50,185 bases of DNA from Ignavibacteriota bacterium (GCA_016218065.1 JACRFA010000103.1:1-50185), one strand, 5' to 3'. Counted from the first letter of the stretch, positions 8,056 through 15,867 are shown. The notes: a model not told the origin generated them from the letters alone. A program made the numbers and translations.

Positions 8056-8084
8056 TTCTGCGCGGGACGCATTGTCGCGCAGAA
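8056..8084. promoter_or_regulatory. Perfect 9-bp inverted repeat in the ompA-like leader region
   Basis: Arms TTCTGCGCG (8056-8064) and CGCGCAGAA (8076-8084) flank an 11-base loop, 45 bp upstream of the OmpA-like start codon. It could be a protein-binding site or a 5'-leader hairpin. A second, imperfect hairpin (CGTTCAATCG at 8161-8170 with CGATGAACG at 8175-8183) lies further up. The 508-bp spacer 8012-8519 otherwise holds only the candidate small RNA listed below. Confidence 0.45.
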
Positions 8085-8364
8085 GAGAGCGTGTGTCATG
8101 TTGTGTGTGAGAAAACTTGGACTTGAGCTGGGGGCGAGGAACTCAAGGCGTACGATTTGCCGTTCAATCGTGGGCGATGAACGGTGAATGATTGTGATTC
8201 AACGATAACATACAACACCCGGCGCGTTCAATCCGTGAACTGGAGCAAGACAGGACATAGTTGCATCGGTAACGCGGCGCGAGGGACGTGGACGAGAAGC
8301 AGGTTGTACAAGATTGCGGTATCGTATTCGCAACGAAATCGAGTCAACCAGCCCCAGGCGGATA

Positions 8365-8481
8365 TTGACAAAGCCTTGCTATTGAAGTACCTTATCACTG
8401 AGGAAGCGAGGTTGCTATGCTCGATGAGTTGACATAGCGTATCCCACACACAATGTTTGTGTCTGGGATTTTGTTTTTTTT
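8365..8481 (+). ncRNA. Candidate small RNA or transcription attenuator upstream of ybaK
   Basis: A sigma-70-like promoter, TTGACA (8365-8370), 17-bp spacer, TACCTT (8388-8393), is followed about 50 bp later by a strong intrinsic terminator (8441-8481). No convincing coding sequence on the plus strand lies upstream of the terminator, so what it ends is either a short RNA of about 80 nt starting near 8400, or a leader whose termination controls the ybaK gene at 8520. I recognise no known RNA family. The promoter -10 is a poor match. Confidence 0.4.
8441..8481 (+). terminator. Rho-independent terminator
   Basis: Arms ATCCCACACACAA (8441-8453) and TTGTGTCTGGGAT (8457-8469) pair almost completely with a very short loop, followed by a T-rich tract ending in eight T (8474-8481). 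The T tract lies on the plus-strand side only, so it terminates plus-strand transcripts. It stands 39 bp before the ybaK start codon. Confidence 0.85.
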
Positions 8482-8519
8482 CACGTAGTCGATTACTCTC
8501 TATAGGAAAGGGGGATCGT

Positions 8520-9023
8520 ATGACTCTCAAGCGGCTCACGGAGTTTCTTGACAGCAAAAGCATCAAGTATGTCGTGATCCATCATTCGCCCGCGTTTACG
8601 GCGCGGGAAGTTGCGGCCTCTGCTCACATTCCCTGGAGTGAAGTGGCGAAGACGGTGATCGTGAAAGTCGATGGCACTCCGACGATGATTGTTCTGCCCG
8701 CGTCGCAAATGGTGGACTTTGGCGAGTTGCGCACAGCATTGTAGGTTGAGTCGGCGGTGCTTGCCACCGAAGGCGAGTTCAACACGCTCTTCCCTGATTG
8801 CGAGATCGGGGCCATGCCGCCGTTCGGCAATCTGTTCGGGTTGCAGGTGATCGTTGCCGACTCGCTGACGAAGGATCGGGAGATCGCGTTCAACGGCGGA
8901 ACGCATCGGGAAGTCGTGAAGATGGCGTACGCAGATTTCGCGCGGCTCGTAAATCCGAGAATCCTGAAATTCACCTCCGACCGACGTGTACGGGCAGATA
9001 TTTATGAGCAAGGGATCAGCTAG
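8520..9023 (+). pseudogene. YbaK/ProX-type aminoacyl-tRNA deacylase with an in-frame amber stop
   Basis: Start ATG 8520 follows a strong Shine-Dalgarno (AGGAAAGGGGG). The first 74 codons give the N-terminal half of a YbaK/EbsC domain (IKYVVIHHSPAFTAREVAASAHIPWSEVAKTVIVKVDG). A TAG stands at 8742-8744, and the same frame then continues for 92 codons with the C-terminal half (LATEGEFNTLFPDCEIGAMPPFGNLFG, REIAFNGGTHREVVKMAYADFARLVNP). The total of about 167 codons is the normal family length, and nothing is missing except one sense codon. Proteins of this family hydrolyse mischarged tRNAs such as Ala-tRNAPro or Cys-tRNAPro in the cytoplasm. Either a single-base mutation or sequencing error has produced the stop, or it is read through. 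Confidence 0.88.
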
Positions 9024-9036
9024 GCGGCATACTCCA

Positions 9037-9228
9037 TCAACGTCCCCGTAACACGCGCGCAGGGAACAAAAACAGCGCCTTGATGAACTCGAACAGCGCG
9101 TCGATGGTAAGTCCGACCAAGCGGAACGGCAACAACAGCAGCCAGATGATCGGATAGAGAACCAGTGCAGCCAACGCAAGCGGCCAGCAGATGACGAGGA
9201 GAATCATCCAGAGCAGGAATTTGATCAT
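9037..9228 (-). CDS. Small hydrophobic membrane protein, 63 aa
   Basis: Starting at the ATG 9226-9228 (MIKFLLWMILLVICWPLALAALVLYPIIWLLLLPFRLVG..), the protein is almost entirely hydrophobic with two likely membrane spans and a basic C-terminus (FPARVLRGR). A longer frame from 9297 is open but its extra residues are polar and lack a better start. I do not recognise a named family. It is antiparallel to the end of ybaK. Confidence rests on clean hydrophobic amino-acid content. Confidence 0.6.
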   Translation of the reverse strand: MIKFLLWMILLVICWPLALAALVLYPIIWLLLLPFRLVGLTIDALFEFIKALFLFPARVLRGR

Positions 9229-9373
9229 TGCATTTTCTTTCAGTAGTCGATGGCTGTTTTTACGTATCTTCGTTTCGGAAGTTGCCGGGTTGCTCAAATG
9301 AAGTTGCCGAAGCTGGACATGCGTTTATCACCGGGCGAACAATCATATACCTGAACGATTGAAGAAAGCATTC

Positions 9374-10645
9374 ATGTCTCACACCATCTGCCTCTTTGAA
9401 GATCCTCAATTCGTTAAGCTGCTTCCGCTCGTTTACACCCGACCGGTGTACGAGCTGCGCTGCGGCATTCTTACGTTGCGCGAAAAAATCCAGGCTGCAT
9501 ACCCGAAGGCTTCAACATCGCTGTTGTGCAGACCGTATCTTGCGGAAGTCGTGAAGCAACAGCATCCGGGCACGCAGGTGAACGAAGTGCACTCGGGCAA
9601 TTGCCTGCTGCTAAACGGTCGCATTCTCGCGGACAAGAGTCTCGCGAAGAAAATTCCATTGAAGGGACCTGATGCAGTATATCTTTCTGGGAATGTCGTC
9701 GTGGCAGTTCGGATGAATGCTGGCGGCCGAAAGGCAGTACACGATCTTTCGGAAGTGCTCGATGCCGATCACTTCGCCGAGCTGCAACGAATTGACGTGA
9801 ACGTTGAACTTGTGGAATATCCCTGGCAGCTTGTTCACAAGAATGGCGAGAACATCGTCGCGGATTTCGGGTTGCTCGCACTCAAAGGTACACGAAAAGG
9901 GAAAGTGTATCCCGGCGCGCAGTTGCTTAACAAGAAGCAGATCGCAATCGAGAAAGGCGCAACCATTAAGCCGGGCGTTGTGCTCGACGCGGAGAAGGGA
10001 CCAATCTACATCGGAAAAAATGCAAAGCTTCTTCCCAACGCGGTTGTTGTTGGACCAGCGTTTATTGGTGAGGGATCGATCGTCAAAGTCGGGGCGAAGA
10101 TCTATGAGAATACGAGCATCGGCGAGATGTGCAAAGTCGGGGGCGAGATCGAAGGGAGCATCATTCATTCCTTCTCCAACAAACAACATGACGGCTTTCT
10201 AGGGCATGCATATCTCGGCGTATGGTGTAATCTCGGCGCCGACACGAATAACAGCGATCTGAAAAACAACTACGGCTCGGTGAAAGTGCAAGTGAACGGC
10301 TCGACGATCGACACCGGATTGCAGTTCGTCGGATTGATCATGGGCGATCATTCGAAATCGGGCATCAATACCATGTTCAACACGGGCACAATCGTTGGTG
10401 TCTCGTGTAATGTTTTCGGCGCGGGATATCCACCCAAATTCCTCCCATCATTCATCTGGGGCGGATCGGATGGCGTGGAAACGTACGACATCGAGAAGGG
10501 TCTCGACGTTGAGCGCAAAGTCATGTTGAGAAGGAATGTGCCAATGACTGCGGCCGATGAGATGCTGCTGCGAAAGGTTTTTTCGCTCACGCAGAATGAA
10601 CGCAAGTCTATTCCTCACTCCCCGATTGAGGCGATTGTGTCATGA
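9374..10645 (+). CDS. Bacteroidota-type GlmU family sugar nucleotidyltransferase/acetyltransferase
   Basis: A 423-residue protein beginning at ATG 9374 (MSHTICLFEDPQFVKLLPLVYTRPVYELRCGILTLREKI), preceded by GAAGAAAG; an upstream TTG at 9359 is less likely. The N-terminal half is the divergent nucleotidyltransferase-like domain (PF13562 type, with TRPVYELRCG) and the C-terminal half is a left-handed beta-helix with hexapeptide repeats (IYIGKNAKLLPNAVVVGPAFIGEGSIVKVGAKI), followed by GVWCNLGADTNNSDLKNNYG, which is characteristic of the alternative GlmU of Bacteroidota and relatives. It is expected to make UDP-GlcNAc or a related nucleotide sugar from a sugar 1-phosphate. The stop overlaps the next gene by ATGA. 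Confidence 0.9.
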   Translation: MSHTICLFEDPQFVKLLPLVYTRPVYELRCGILTLREKIQAAYPKASTSLLCRPYLAEVVKQQHPGTQVNEVHSGNCLLLNGRILADKSLAKKIPLKGPDAVYLSGNVVVAVRMNAGGRKAVHDLSEVLDADHFAELQRIDVNVELVEYPWQLVHKNGENIVADFGLLALKGTRKGKVYPGAQLLNKKQIAIEKGATIKPGVVLDAEKGPIYIGKNAKLLPNAVVVGPAFIGEGSIVKVGAKIYENTSIGEMCKVGGEIEGSIIHSFSNKQHDGFLGHAYLGVWCNLGADTNNSDLKNNYGSVKVQVNGSTIDTGLQFVGLIMGDHSKSGINTMFNTGTIVGVSCNVFGAGYPPKFLPSFIWGGSDGVETYDIEKGLDVERKVMLRRNVPMTAADEMLLRKVFSLTQNERKSIPHSPIEAIVS

Positions 10646-11038
10646 AGATACTTGCGCTTTCAGACATCCACGGTTCGTACAAAGCGATGCTTGAGATTGT
10701 CTCGGCAAATCCCTCTGCCGATGTCATTGTCGTCGCGGGAGATCTGACGACGCATGGCAGCGCTGAAGAGGCAGGTCAGGCCTTGGATCATTCCCCATTC
10801 ACCCCCCATCAATACCCAATTGGATATCACTCATTCAGGTAAGCACCTTGGCAGCACAGCAGTACGTGAGTTTATCGAGCGGTCGCAGCCCGATGTAGCA
10901 ATTTGCGGACACATACACGAGGCGAGAGGAGTTGATGTTATCGGAAGAAGTCAGATCGTGAATTGCGGGCCGGTCGGCAAGGGCTGTTATGTTCTCATCA
11001 CCGTCGATGATCAGATATCCATCAGCCTGAAACCCTAA
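10642..11038 (+). pseudogene. Calcineurin-like metallophosphoesterase with internal deletion and frame change
   Basis: The first 46 codons give MKILALSDIHGSYKAML..VIVVAGDLTTHGSAEEAGQALD, the metal-binding DxH and GDxTxxG motifs. The frame then enters unrelated residues and stops at 10842. In another frame from about 10793, PHSPPINTQLDITHSGKHLGSTAVREFIE..VAICGHIHEARGVDVI supplies the C-terminal part with the GHIH motif. The middle of the protein, including the GN(H/D) and the following His motif, about 80-110 residues in relatives, is absent. The join lies near 10785-10800. The original start overlaps the glmU-like stop, so the gene was in an operon with it. The product is expected to be inactive. 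Confidence 0.85.
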
Positions 11039-11051
11039 AGGGAAAAAACAG

Positions 11052-11080
11052 AAACGCCCCTCCGAATCGGAGAGGCGTTT
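11052..11080. terminator. Bidirectional hairpin terminator
   Basis: Arms AAACGCCCCTCCGA (11052-11065) and TCGGAGAGGCGTTT (11067-11080) pair with one mismatch. An A-run (11043-11048) precedes it on the plus strand, giving a T tract on the minus strand, and TTT ends the right arm. It separates the broken phosphoesterase gene from the convergent zinc-ribbon gene. Confidence 0.75.
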
Positions 11081-11104
11081 ACATATTCAAGCCGAGCAAT
11101 AGAA

Positions 11105-11293
11105 TTAGCTATCGGTCTTCAAGTAGAACGGCAACTGCTGTCGCATTCGTTCGCGCTTGGCACGATATGCCATTTCCTTCTTCTTGCAGCTCGGGCAACG
11201 GTACGCTCCAACTTGTCCACGGAATTCGTTACCACAATCCCGGCAGATAGTTGAGCCTCTCTTCTTCATTCTTGCATCACCTTTGTAATTCAT
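11105..11293 (-). CDS. Small zinc-ribbon protein, 62 aa
   Basis: The start at 11293 has a clear ribosome binding site (TAGGAGAAAGG) about 5-10 bases upstream; a second ATG eight codons in (MKKRGSTIC) also has AAAGGTG ahead of it. The sequence has two paired cysteines, CRDC and CPSC, 13 residues apart, and a basic C-terminal helix (KKKEMAYRAKRERMRQQ). This suits a single zinc ribbon binding nucleic acid or protein. No family name can be given with confidence. Confidence 0.7.
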   Translation of the reverse strand: MNYKGDARMKKRGSTICRDCGNEFRGQVGAYRCPSCKKKEMAYRAKRERMRQQLPFYLKTDS

Positions 11294-11734
11294 AATCGCC
11301 TTTCTCCTACAGGAATATAACTAATTTCGCGGAGAAATGGTTCGAAAATTGTTAAGGGCTGACAGAATCGGCCTTCCTTTTCGCTCAAAATAGGCCATCT
11401 CGAAATTAATTTTTCTTTAATCCCACCGGACTCACCTTGCGGAAGTTATCGAGCGGTCTAATGGCTCTTTTGGCAGGGCGTGCTGCCAATGCTTCCCTTG
11501 CCTGTTTCCCGCCCGCCATTGCGACCAGACGGATCGAGCTGAGAGTATTACTAGAATCGCAGCCGAAAACCCATCACAAGAAAAAATTACCGCTCTACGA
11601 GTCGTAGACCAAGACGCTAAGCGGTTTTGCTCATGGAAAAAGCCGCGCATGTGCTTGATTATCCCGCCGAGTATCAATAGCTTTTCCCGCCAGAAAGCTT
11701 GTCAAGAAATTCGCCGGAGAATTCGGGAGAGATC
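11294..11734. other. Spacer of 441 bp with no supported gene
   Basis: This spacer contains the promoter region of the zinc-ribbon gene (minus) and of cdd (plus). Frames of 48 codons (plus, from 11461) and 81 codons (minus, 11432-11677) are open, but their translations show no family resemblance or ribosome binding site. No hairpin with a T tract was noticed. It may hold a decayed gene. Confidence 0.5.
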
Positions 11735-12157
11735 ATGAAGAAACGCGCCAGAGTTGTCAGTTCGGCCTACAAAGGGCTCATTGAGACAGCCCATCTTGCC
11801 AAACAGAAGGCCTACGCTCCTTACTCACGCTTTCGTGTTGGCGCCGCCCTGCTGACCGACGATGACACCGTTTTTGTGGGCTGCAATGTCGAGAACAGCT
11901 CGTACTCGCTGACCATCTGCGCAGAGCGGAATGCAGTGTTCAAAGCAGTCTGCGAAGGATACACGAAGTTCAAGGCGATCGCCATTGTCTCCGACGATGC
12001 AGAGTTATTGCCTCCCTGCGGCGCTTGCAGGCAGGTTCTCTCGGAGTTCGCGCCAAAGCTGCCGCTGATTATGACAACCGCCAAAGGGAAAGTGAAGATT
12101 ACGTCGCTTGATAAGCTTTTTCCCATGCCCGCCGATTTGAAGAAGCTGGCTAAGTGA
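11735..12157 (+). CDS. cdd: Cytidine deaminase
   Basis: A 140-residue protein, the usual length of tetrameric cytidine deaminases, starting at ATG 11735 behind GGGAGAG. It shows the substrate segment YSRFRVGAALLTDDDTVFVGCNVENSSY, the zinc and catalytic motif CAERNAVFKAV (Cys ligand and proton-shuttling Glu), and PPCGACRQVLSEF with two more Cys ligands. It deaminates cytidine and deoxycytidine to uridine forms in pyrimidine salvage. Its stop overlaps the GTG start of the next gene (GTGA), so it is translationally coupled to the repair genes atl and tag. Confidence 0.95.
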   Translation: MKKRARVVSSAYKGLIETAHLAKQKAYAPYSRFRVGAALLTDDDTVFVGCNVENSSYSLTICAERNAVFKAVCEGYTKFKAIAIVSDDAELLPPCGACRQVLSEFAPKLPLIMTTAKGKVKITSLDKLFPMPADLKKLAK

Positions 12158-12489
12158 TTGAGAAACCAAATGTCAGATCAAGAAGCGCAGACTCGTATCG
12201 GCGAATCTGGGCGACAGTTCAGAGAATTCCGCGAGGCAGAGTTGCAACGTACGGCCAGATTGCACGGCTGAGTAAGATCCCTGGGCGAGCCAGACTTGTG
12301 GGGTACGCGCTTCACAGCCTGCCATACGGCATCGAAGTCCCGTGGCAGCGGGTGATCAACTCGCAAGGCAAGATTTCATTCCTCGAGCATTCGCGTTCAT
12401 ATCAAAGACAGTTGGCGCTGCTCGTGAAGGAAGGCATACTCTTCAAAAATGGAAGGATAGATCTCAAGAGGTTTGGATGGAAAAAGTAA
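12154..12489 (+). CDS. Alkyltransferase-like DNA repair protein (ATL)
   Basis: A 111-residue protein homologous to the DNA-binding domain of O6-alkylguanine-DNA alkyltransferase: YRRIWATVQRIPRGRVATYGQIARLSKIPGRARLVGYAL, then the active-site region PWQRVINSQGKIS. The alkyl-accepting Cys of PCHRV is a Trp here, the hallmark of alkyltransferase-like proteins, which bind O6-alkylguanine and hand the lesion to nucleotide excision repair without removing the alkyl group. The GTG start overlaps the cdd stop, and its own end overlaps tag by 13 bp. Confidence 0.93.
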   Translation: MIEKPNVRSRSADSYRRIWATVQRIPRGRVATYGQIARLSKIPGRARLVGYALHSLPYGIEVPWQRVINSQGKISFLEHSRSYQRQLALLVKEGILFKNGRIDLKRFGWKK

Positions 12490-13076
12490 GAGGACGTGTA
12501 CTCAAACAAGCGCCGAGTCAGTTAACCCGATGTTCGTGGTGCGGATCAGATCCGCTTTATGTTCACTATCATGATGAAGAGTGGGGCGTTCCGCTTCACG
12601 ATGACCGGCGGCTCTTCGAGATGCTGATACTCGAGGGAGCGCAGGCAGGATTGAGCTGGATTACCATTCTGCGCAAGCGAGAGAACTACCGGAAAGCGTT
12701 CGACAACTTCAACGCGAAGAAGATTTCTCTCTACAATAAGAAAAAAGTGAGAGAGTTGATGAAGGACGAAGGAATTGTCCGCAACCGATTGAAGATCGAA
12801 GCGACGATTTCAAACGCGATTGCTTTTCTGAATGTGCAGAAAGAATTCGGGAGCTTTGACCGGTACATTTGGCAGTTCGTCAACGGCAAGCCGTTATGCA
12901 GTTCGCCGAAGTCGCTCAAGGAGATTCCCGTTTCATCTTCCGAATCCGATACGATGAGCAAGGACTTGAAAAAGCGCGGGTTCCGGTTTGTTGGATCGAC
13001 AATCTGTTATGCGTTCATGCAAGCAACGGGAATGGTGAACGACCATACAACGGAGTGCTGGAGATATAGCGATTGA
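12477..13076 (+). CDS. tag: DNA-3-methyladenine glycosylase I
   Basis: A 199-residue protein starting at ATG 12477, inside the end of the ATL gene. It contains RCSWCGSDPLYVHYHDEEWGVPLHDDRRLFEMLILEGAQAGLSWITIL, the Tag signature with the Cys and His zinc ligands, and the C-terminal FVGSTICYAFMQATGMVNDHTTECWRY with the other His and Cys ligands. It excises 3-methyladenine from alkylated DNA. A longer frame from 12342 is open but its extra residues lie inside the ATL gene. With atl it forms a small alkylation-repair pair. Confidence 0.95.
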   Translation: MEKVRGRVLKQAPSQLTRCSWCGSDPLYVHYHDEEWGVPLHDDRRLFEMLILEGAQAGLSWITILRKRENYRKAFDNFNAKKISLYNKKKVRELMKDEGIVRNRLKIEATISNAIAFLNVQKEFGSFDRYIWQFVNGKPLCSSPKSLKEIPVSSSESDTMSKDLKKRGFRFVGSTICYAFMQATGMVNDHTTECWRYSD

Positions 13077-13169
13077 GTTTGGATTCATGTGCCGAAACCC
13101 GTATTTTTAGCAACATCAAATCACCAACTGGCGATAGCCATCATCAAACAACACATCAAGGAATACCAG

Positions 13170-13856
13170 ATGAAGTACATGATTGCAGTAGCAATGAGTG
13201 TCCTGTTGCTAGCCTGTCAGGGAAACACGCAGAACCAGGAACTGAAGAGCAACCAGGATAGCGTCAGCTACGTCATCGGCACGCAGATTGGCGGCAACCT
13301 GAAGGCGCAAAAGGTGGAAGTGAACATCGCTGCTCTTGCCCGCGGAATCAAAGAAGGAATGGATACCGGAAAGACCTTGCTGACCGAGGACCAAGTACGG
13401 ACACTCATGACGGCTTTCCAACAACGGATGATGGAGAAGCAACAAGCGGAAGCGAAGACTGCTGGAGAAAAACATCGCAAGGAAGGCGAAGCATTTCTTG
13501 CTGCCAACAAAACCAAAGAAGGAGTCGTGACGACTGCCAGCGGACTTCAGTACAAAGTCATTACGATGGGGAACGGTCCGAAGCCCAAATTGGAGCAGAC
13601 GGTGACGGTGAACTACCGCGGCTCAACCATCGATGGCAAGGAGTTCGATAGCTCATTCAAGCGCGGCGAGCCTGCTGTCTTCGGCGTTGGACAAGTGATT
13701 CCCGGCTGGATCGAAGCGATTCAGTTGATGCCTGTTGGCTCGAAATGGGAATTGTACATTCCGGCCGAACTTGCCTACGGCGACCGCGGGGCAGGCGAGA
13801 ACATTCCGCCCGGCGCGACACTCATCTTCGAAGTCGAGTTGCTCTCGGTGAAGTAG
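13170..13856 (+). CDS. FKBP-type peptidyl-prolyl isomerase lipoprotein (FkpA/Mip-like)
   Basis: A 228-residue protein with a lipoprotein signal (MKYMIAVAMSVLLLACQG, lipobox LLAC). Residues of about 30-125 form the helical dimerisation domain (DSVSYVIGTQIGGNLK.., a long charged helix). The C-terminal FKBP domain carries VTVNYRGSTIDGKEFDSSFKRGEP, VIPGWIEAIQLMPVGSKWELYIP, AYGDRGAGENIPPGATLIFEVELL, the full set of catalytic-site residues. It likely acts as a periplasmic, membrane-anchored folding helper. ATG 13170 is chosen over the upstream frame because it begins the signal peptide. A terminator follows. Confidence 0.93.
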   Translation: MKYMIAVAMSVLLLACQGNTQNQELKSNQDSVSYVIGTQIGGNLKAQKVEVNIAALARGIKEGMDTGKTLLTEDQVRTLMTAFQQRMMEKQQAEAKTAGEKHRKEGEAFLAANKTKEGVVTTASGLQYKVITMGNGPKPKLEQTVTVNYRGSTIDGKEFDSSFKRGEPAVFGVGQVIPGWIEAIQLMPVGSKWELYIPAELAYGDRGAGENIPPGATLIFEVELLSVK

Positions 13857-13877
13857 ATCTCTCTTTTTCGTATTATG

Positions 13878-13913
13878 AAACCGCAGGCGTCAATCCTGAC
13901 TCTGCGGTTTTTC
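13878..13913 (+). terminator. Rho-independent terminator after the FKBP gene
   Basis: Arms AAACCGCAG (13878-13886) and CTGCGGTTT (13902-13910) are perfectly complementary around a 15-base loop, followed by a short T tract (13908-13912). It lies 22 bp after the FKBP stop codon and 23 bp before the next start. Confidence 0.8.
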
Positions 13914-13935
13914 TATTCTCAGATCACGGAATCCC

Positions 13936-15156
13936 ATGAATACCATTGCCGAAACATACGTAAAGCTTGTCCTCGCCGTCGGGCAGCACGATGCCGACTA
14001 CGTGGACGCGTTCCACGGTCCCGAAGAATGGCTGCGTGCAGCGAAAGCAAAGAAGATGTCGTTGCAGGAAATTCGCGAGCAAGCGAACGACACGCTTGAG
14101 CGGCTTCGTTCCTGCACACCGCAGGCAACAAGCGAGCAGCTGCGTCTCCGATATCAATATCTCAGCAAGCAGCTTGAGTCGCTCGTTGCTCGAGTGGATA
14201 TGTTGGAAGGAAAGCGATTCACGTTCGATGAAGAATCCAGGGCGTTGTACGATGCAGTCGCGCCAAAATACTCGGAGCAGCATTTCAAATCTGTGCTCGA
14301 TGAACTGGCCGCGCGACTTCCCGGCGATGGAAGTGTGCAAAGTCGCTATGAGGCGTTCAAGAACGGCTTCATCATTCCGAAAGTAAAATTGGACGCGGTG
14401 TTCGCCGCAGCCATCAACGAGTGCCGCAAGCAAACGAAGCGGCGCATTTCACTTCCCGATCACGAGAGCTTTGTTGTTGAGTACGTTACGAACAAAGCCT
14501 GGAGCGGCTACAATTGGTTCAAGGGGAATGCGCACAGTCTCATCCAAATGAATACCGACCTTCCCATCTACATTGATCGCGCGGTCGATCTCGCAGCACA
14601 CGAAGGCTATCCGGGGCATCACGTGTACAACACGTTGCTCGAAGAGAATCTGCTCAAGAAGAATGGCTGGATTGAATTCAGCGTGTACGCGTTATTCAGT
14701 CCTCAGTCTTTGATTGCGGAAGGTACTGCGAACTACGGTATCGAAGTGGTCTTTACGCCCAAAGAGAGAATCGCGTTTGAGCGTGATGTGTTGTTTCCGC
14801 TGGCAGGACTCGATGCGTCTCAGGTCGAGTTGTACTACGACATTCACGTTCTCTTGATCAAGCTTGCTTACGCCGGGAATGAAGCCGCCCGGGGCTATCT
14901 CGATGGAAGTATGTCGAAGGATGAGGCGATTCAATGGCTCATGAACTACGCCCTGTACTCGCGCGAGCGCGCCACCCAGCGAATCAAATTCTTCGAGAAC
15001 TACCGCAGCTATGTCATCAACTACAATCTCGGGCAGGACATGGTGAAGCGATACATCGAAGAGATTCGCGGCGCATCAATGGATAGCGACAAACGGTGGA
15101 AGGAATTTACTGAGCTGATTTCGTCTCCGCGGCTGCCGTCGAACCTCGCCGAGTAA
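13936..15156 (+). CDS. DUF885 family putative metallopeptidase
   Basis: A 406-residue protein without an obvious signal peptide. The key segment AAHEGYPGHHVYNTLLEE matches the HExYPGHH zinc motif of DUF885 proteins, with a downstream LIAEGTANYGIEV that supplies the second-site Glu, as in gluzincin-like peptidases. The C-terminal YALYSRERATQRIKFFENYRSYVINYNLG is also typical. Family members run 400-600 residues, so this is a short form; it lacks the long N-terminal helical region. Peptidase activity is inferred from the motif. It is preceded by its own terminator-isolated spacer. Confidence 0.82.
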   Translation: MNTIAETYVKLVLAVGQHDADYVDAFHGPEEWLRAAKAKKMSLQEIREQANDTLERLRSCTPQATSEQLRLRYQYLSKQLESLVARVDMLEGKRFTFDEESRALYDAVAPKYSEQHFKSVLDELAARLPGDGSVQSRYEAFKNGFIIPKVKLDAVFAAAINECRKQTKRRISLPDHESFVVEYVTNKAWSGYNWFKGNAHSLIQMNTDLPIYIDRAVDLAAHEGYPGHHVYNTLLEENLLKKNGWIEFSVYALFSPQSLIAEGTANYGIEVVFTPKERIAFERDVLFPLAGLDASQVELYYDIHVLLIKLAYAGNEAARGYLDGSMSKDEAIQWLMNYALYSRERATQRIKFFENYRSYVINYNLGQDMVKRYIEEIRGASMDSDKRWKEFTELISSPRLPSNLAE

Positions 15157-15162
15157 GACGCG

Positions 15163-15867
15163 TCAGGGCGTGGCAACTTTATTCTTTCTGGCTTGAACGT
15201 AAAGCGAGCCGACAATGCGAACTTCTTGATCGATTGCCACATCAGGCCTGCGCGGCTCGATCTCAACAAAACCACAACTCTCGCAAAGCTTCTTCAGCGT
15301 TTCGAAATCATACATGAAGCGATGATCAAAATCCTGCCTGAAGCTGACGTTCACATATTCCATTTGCGTCGTCGCCCAGGCAGGATGCCACTTCTTCTGC
15401 TCTGCAAGATACTCCGGTGTTACGCCGGTGACATACATCCGCAGCATTTCTTCTCCGTCTGGAACGACGATACTGAGAACGCCGCCCGGTTCAAGGACGC
15501 GAAAACATTCTCTCATGAATGATGTGGCCGGTTCGGGATAGTCGAGATGCTCAAGAAAGTGCTCCATGTAGATTACGGATGCGCAGTGATCCGATAAGGG
15601 AAACTTGCGGCGCAGATCGATGCTGAGATCGGCAGAAGGTGAAAGATCGACGTTCAGCCATCCCGGCTTGATGTTGCCGCCGGAACCGAGATGCAGCTTC
15701 ATGTGAGTTGACGATCTATACTTTCGCGCTGCGAGTAGTCCGAACGGATGACGCAGAAGCGCGTAGACTTCAAACAGTAATACGGGCGCGAACGGTTCAA
15801 AGCCGATGGGTACGAAGCGATGAATTCGCTCCCGGAGATAGTTGGCGATTCGCTTTTGCAGCGACAT
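15163..15867 (-). CDS. SAM-dependent methyltransferase (class I)
   Basis: A 234-residue protein; ATG 15867 (MSLQKRIANYLRERI) is preferred to an in-frame TTG at 15882. The AdoMet-binding motifs are KLHLGSGGNIKPGWLNVDLSP (motif I and the acidic end of strand 2), ASVIYMEHFLEHLDYPEP (motif IV region) and ECFRVLEPGGVLSIVVPDGE. The last two are typical of methyltransferases near glycan or lipopolysaccharide genes, but no such genes are nearby, so the substrate is unknown. It ends 6 bp from the convergent DUF885 gene with no room for a terminator. Confidence 0.85.
   Translation of the reverse strand: MSLQKRIANYLRERIHRFVPIGFEPFAPVLLFEVYALLRHPFGLLAARKYRSSTHMKLHLGSGGNIKPGWLNVDLSPSADLSIDLRRKFPLSDHCASVIYMEHFLEHLDYPEPATSFMRECFRVLEPGGVLSIVVPDGEEMLRMYVTGVTPEYLAEQKKWHPAWATTQMEYVNVSFRQDFDHRFMYDFETLKKLCESCGFVEIEPRRPDVAIDQEVRIVGSLYVQARKNKVATP

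Noticed and set aside
8184-8432. Plus-strand frame of 82 codons before the orphan terminator
   Set aside because: No ribosome binding site, no hydrophobic or domain pattern; the candidate RNA explains the terminator better.
11432-11677. Minus-strand frame of 81 codons in the spacer before cdd
   Set aside because: Translation shows no family resemblance and no ribosome binding site. The region is listed as a spacer without a supported gene.
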